From Actinomycetota bacterium (GTDB lineage Bacteria; Actinomycetota; Actinomycetes; Actinomycetales; Microbacteriaceae): a stretch of DNA of 6,032 bases. The stretch spans positions 1 to 6,032 of the forward strand of contig WLDR01000092.1 in NCBI GenBank assembly GCA_009704705.1, read 5' to 3'. How positions within the stretch are numbered: position 1 is the stretch's first letter; each line of letters starts with the position of its first letter. Shown here one piece after another: positions 5,953 through 6,032 of this stretch. The notes beneath the pieces were generated by a model, which did no database searches, had not been told where the DNA came from, and saw only the letters and a program-made list of their open reading frames with translations. Made by a program: the position numbers and the translations under genes.

Positions 5953-6032
5953 GATCGACCCTGTCTCCCGACGAGCCGACAAGAAAGTCGAGGTCGGCTC
6001 CCTGGTCGGCCTGGGTGACGTGCTCCACATAG
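5939..6032 (-). CDS. C-terminal end of an unidentified upstream gene (cut by window edge)
   Basis: A frame enters at the right edge and ends at a TAG (5941-5939). It contributes 30 residues, beginning YVEHVTQADQ and ending DRESH. I infer that it is coding because it is open, runs in the operon's direction, and its stop overlaps the GTG start of the FAD/Fe-S gene by 14 bases, which is a typical actinobacterial operon junction. The tail is acidic, with no motif I recognise. By context a sugar-acid dehydratase, aldolase, dehydrogenase or transport/regulatory gene could sit here, but the visible tail does not resemble the C-termini of L-fuconate dehydratases that I recall. Identity is therefore left open. 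Confidence 0.55.
   Translation of the reverse strand, partial: YVEHVTQADQGADLDFLVGSSGDRVDRESH
5959..5962 (-). promoter_or_regulatory. Ribosome-binding site supporting the GTG start of the FAD/Fe-S oxidoreductase
   Basis: AGGG on the minus strand, within the purine-rich stretch GGGAGACAGGG, lies six bases before the GTG at 5952-5950. No such site can be seen for the alternative ATG at 6030, which is only two bases from the window edge. The site therefore decides the start. Confidence 0.5.
5973..6000 (-). repeat. Perfect 8-bp inverted repeat near the end of the upstream gene
   Basis: GAGCCGAC at 5973-5980 pairs exactly with GTCGGCTC at 5993-6000 across a 12-base spacer. In the minus-strand mRNA it could form a GC-rich hairpin ending about ten bases before the ribosome site of the FAD/Fe-S gene. 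No uridine run follows, so it is not a standard terminator. It lies wholly in coding sequence of the upstream gene and may be a chance pairing. Confidence 0.4.

Noticed and set aside
5953..6030. N-terminal extension of the oxidoreductase to an ATG at 6030
   Set aside because: The added 26 residues overlap the upstream gene's tail, are Arg/Ser/Thr/Pro-rich and family-unlike, and the GTG at 5952 has a properly spaced AGGG.

Overview
The window is one tightly packed, minus-strand catabolic operon. Moderately high GC, short or overlapping gene junctions, GTG start use and the protein sequences suggest a high-GC actinobacterium. A Microbacteriaceae-like source is a guess from protein style, not something the sequence proves. 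Nothing here looks mobile: no IS, tRNA, CRISPR array or phage gene was seen, and no plus-strand gene is convincing.

The layout in transcription order runs from the right edge to the left edge. (1) 6032-5939 is the last 30 codons of an unidentified upstream gene. (2) 5952-3019 is a 977-residue FAD plus iron-sulfur oxidoreductase of the D-lactate / glycolate / D-2-hydroxyacid dehydrogenase type. (3) 3022-1346 is a 558-residue single reading frame joining a complete short-chain dehydrogenase (SDR) to a complete SMP-30/gluconolactonase-type lactonase. (4) 1313-441 is a fumarylacetoacetate-hydrolase (FAH) family enzyme, closest in my recollection to 2,4-diketo-3-deoxy-L-fuconate/rhamnonate hydrolases. 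(5) 441-1 is the N-terminal 147 residues of a zinc-dependent medium-chain alcohol/polyol/sugar dehydrogenase, cut by the window edge. The junctions are a 14-nt overlap, an ATGA overlap, a 32-nt gap and a TAATG overlap, so the genes are probably co-transcribed and translationally coupled.

Together the set fits a non-phosphorylative (oxidative) sugar pathway of the L-fucose / L-rhamnose / pentose type. A sugar dehydrogenase makes an aldonolactone, a lactonase opens it, and a dehydratase (not seen here) gives a 2-keto-3-deoxy-aldonate. The SDR oxidises that to a 2,4-diketo acid, which the FAH hydrolase cleaves to pyruvate plus a 2-hydroxyacid (lactate from 6-deoxyhexoses, glycolate from pentoses). 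The FAD/Fe-S enzyme then oxidises the 2-hydroxyacid. Substrate identity is inferred from family and context only.

The most unusual item is the SDR-lactonase fusion. Its junction carries an out-of-frame TGA seven bases before the old-looking lactonase ATG, as if two adjacent genes were joined by a small indel. The second point of interest is that the hydroxyacid dehydrogenase belongs to a family that usually takes D-lactate, D-2-hydroxyglutarate or glycolate, whereas L-fucose or L-rhamnose would yield L-lactate.
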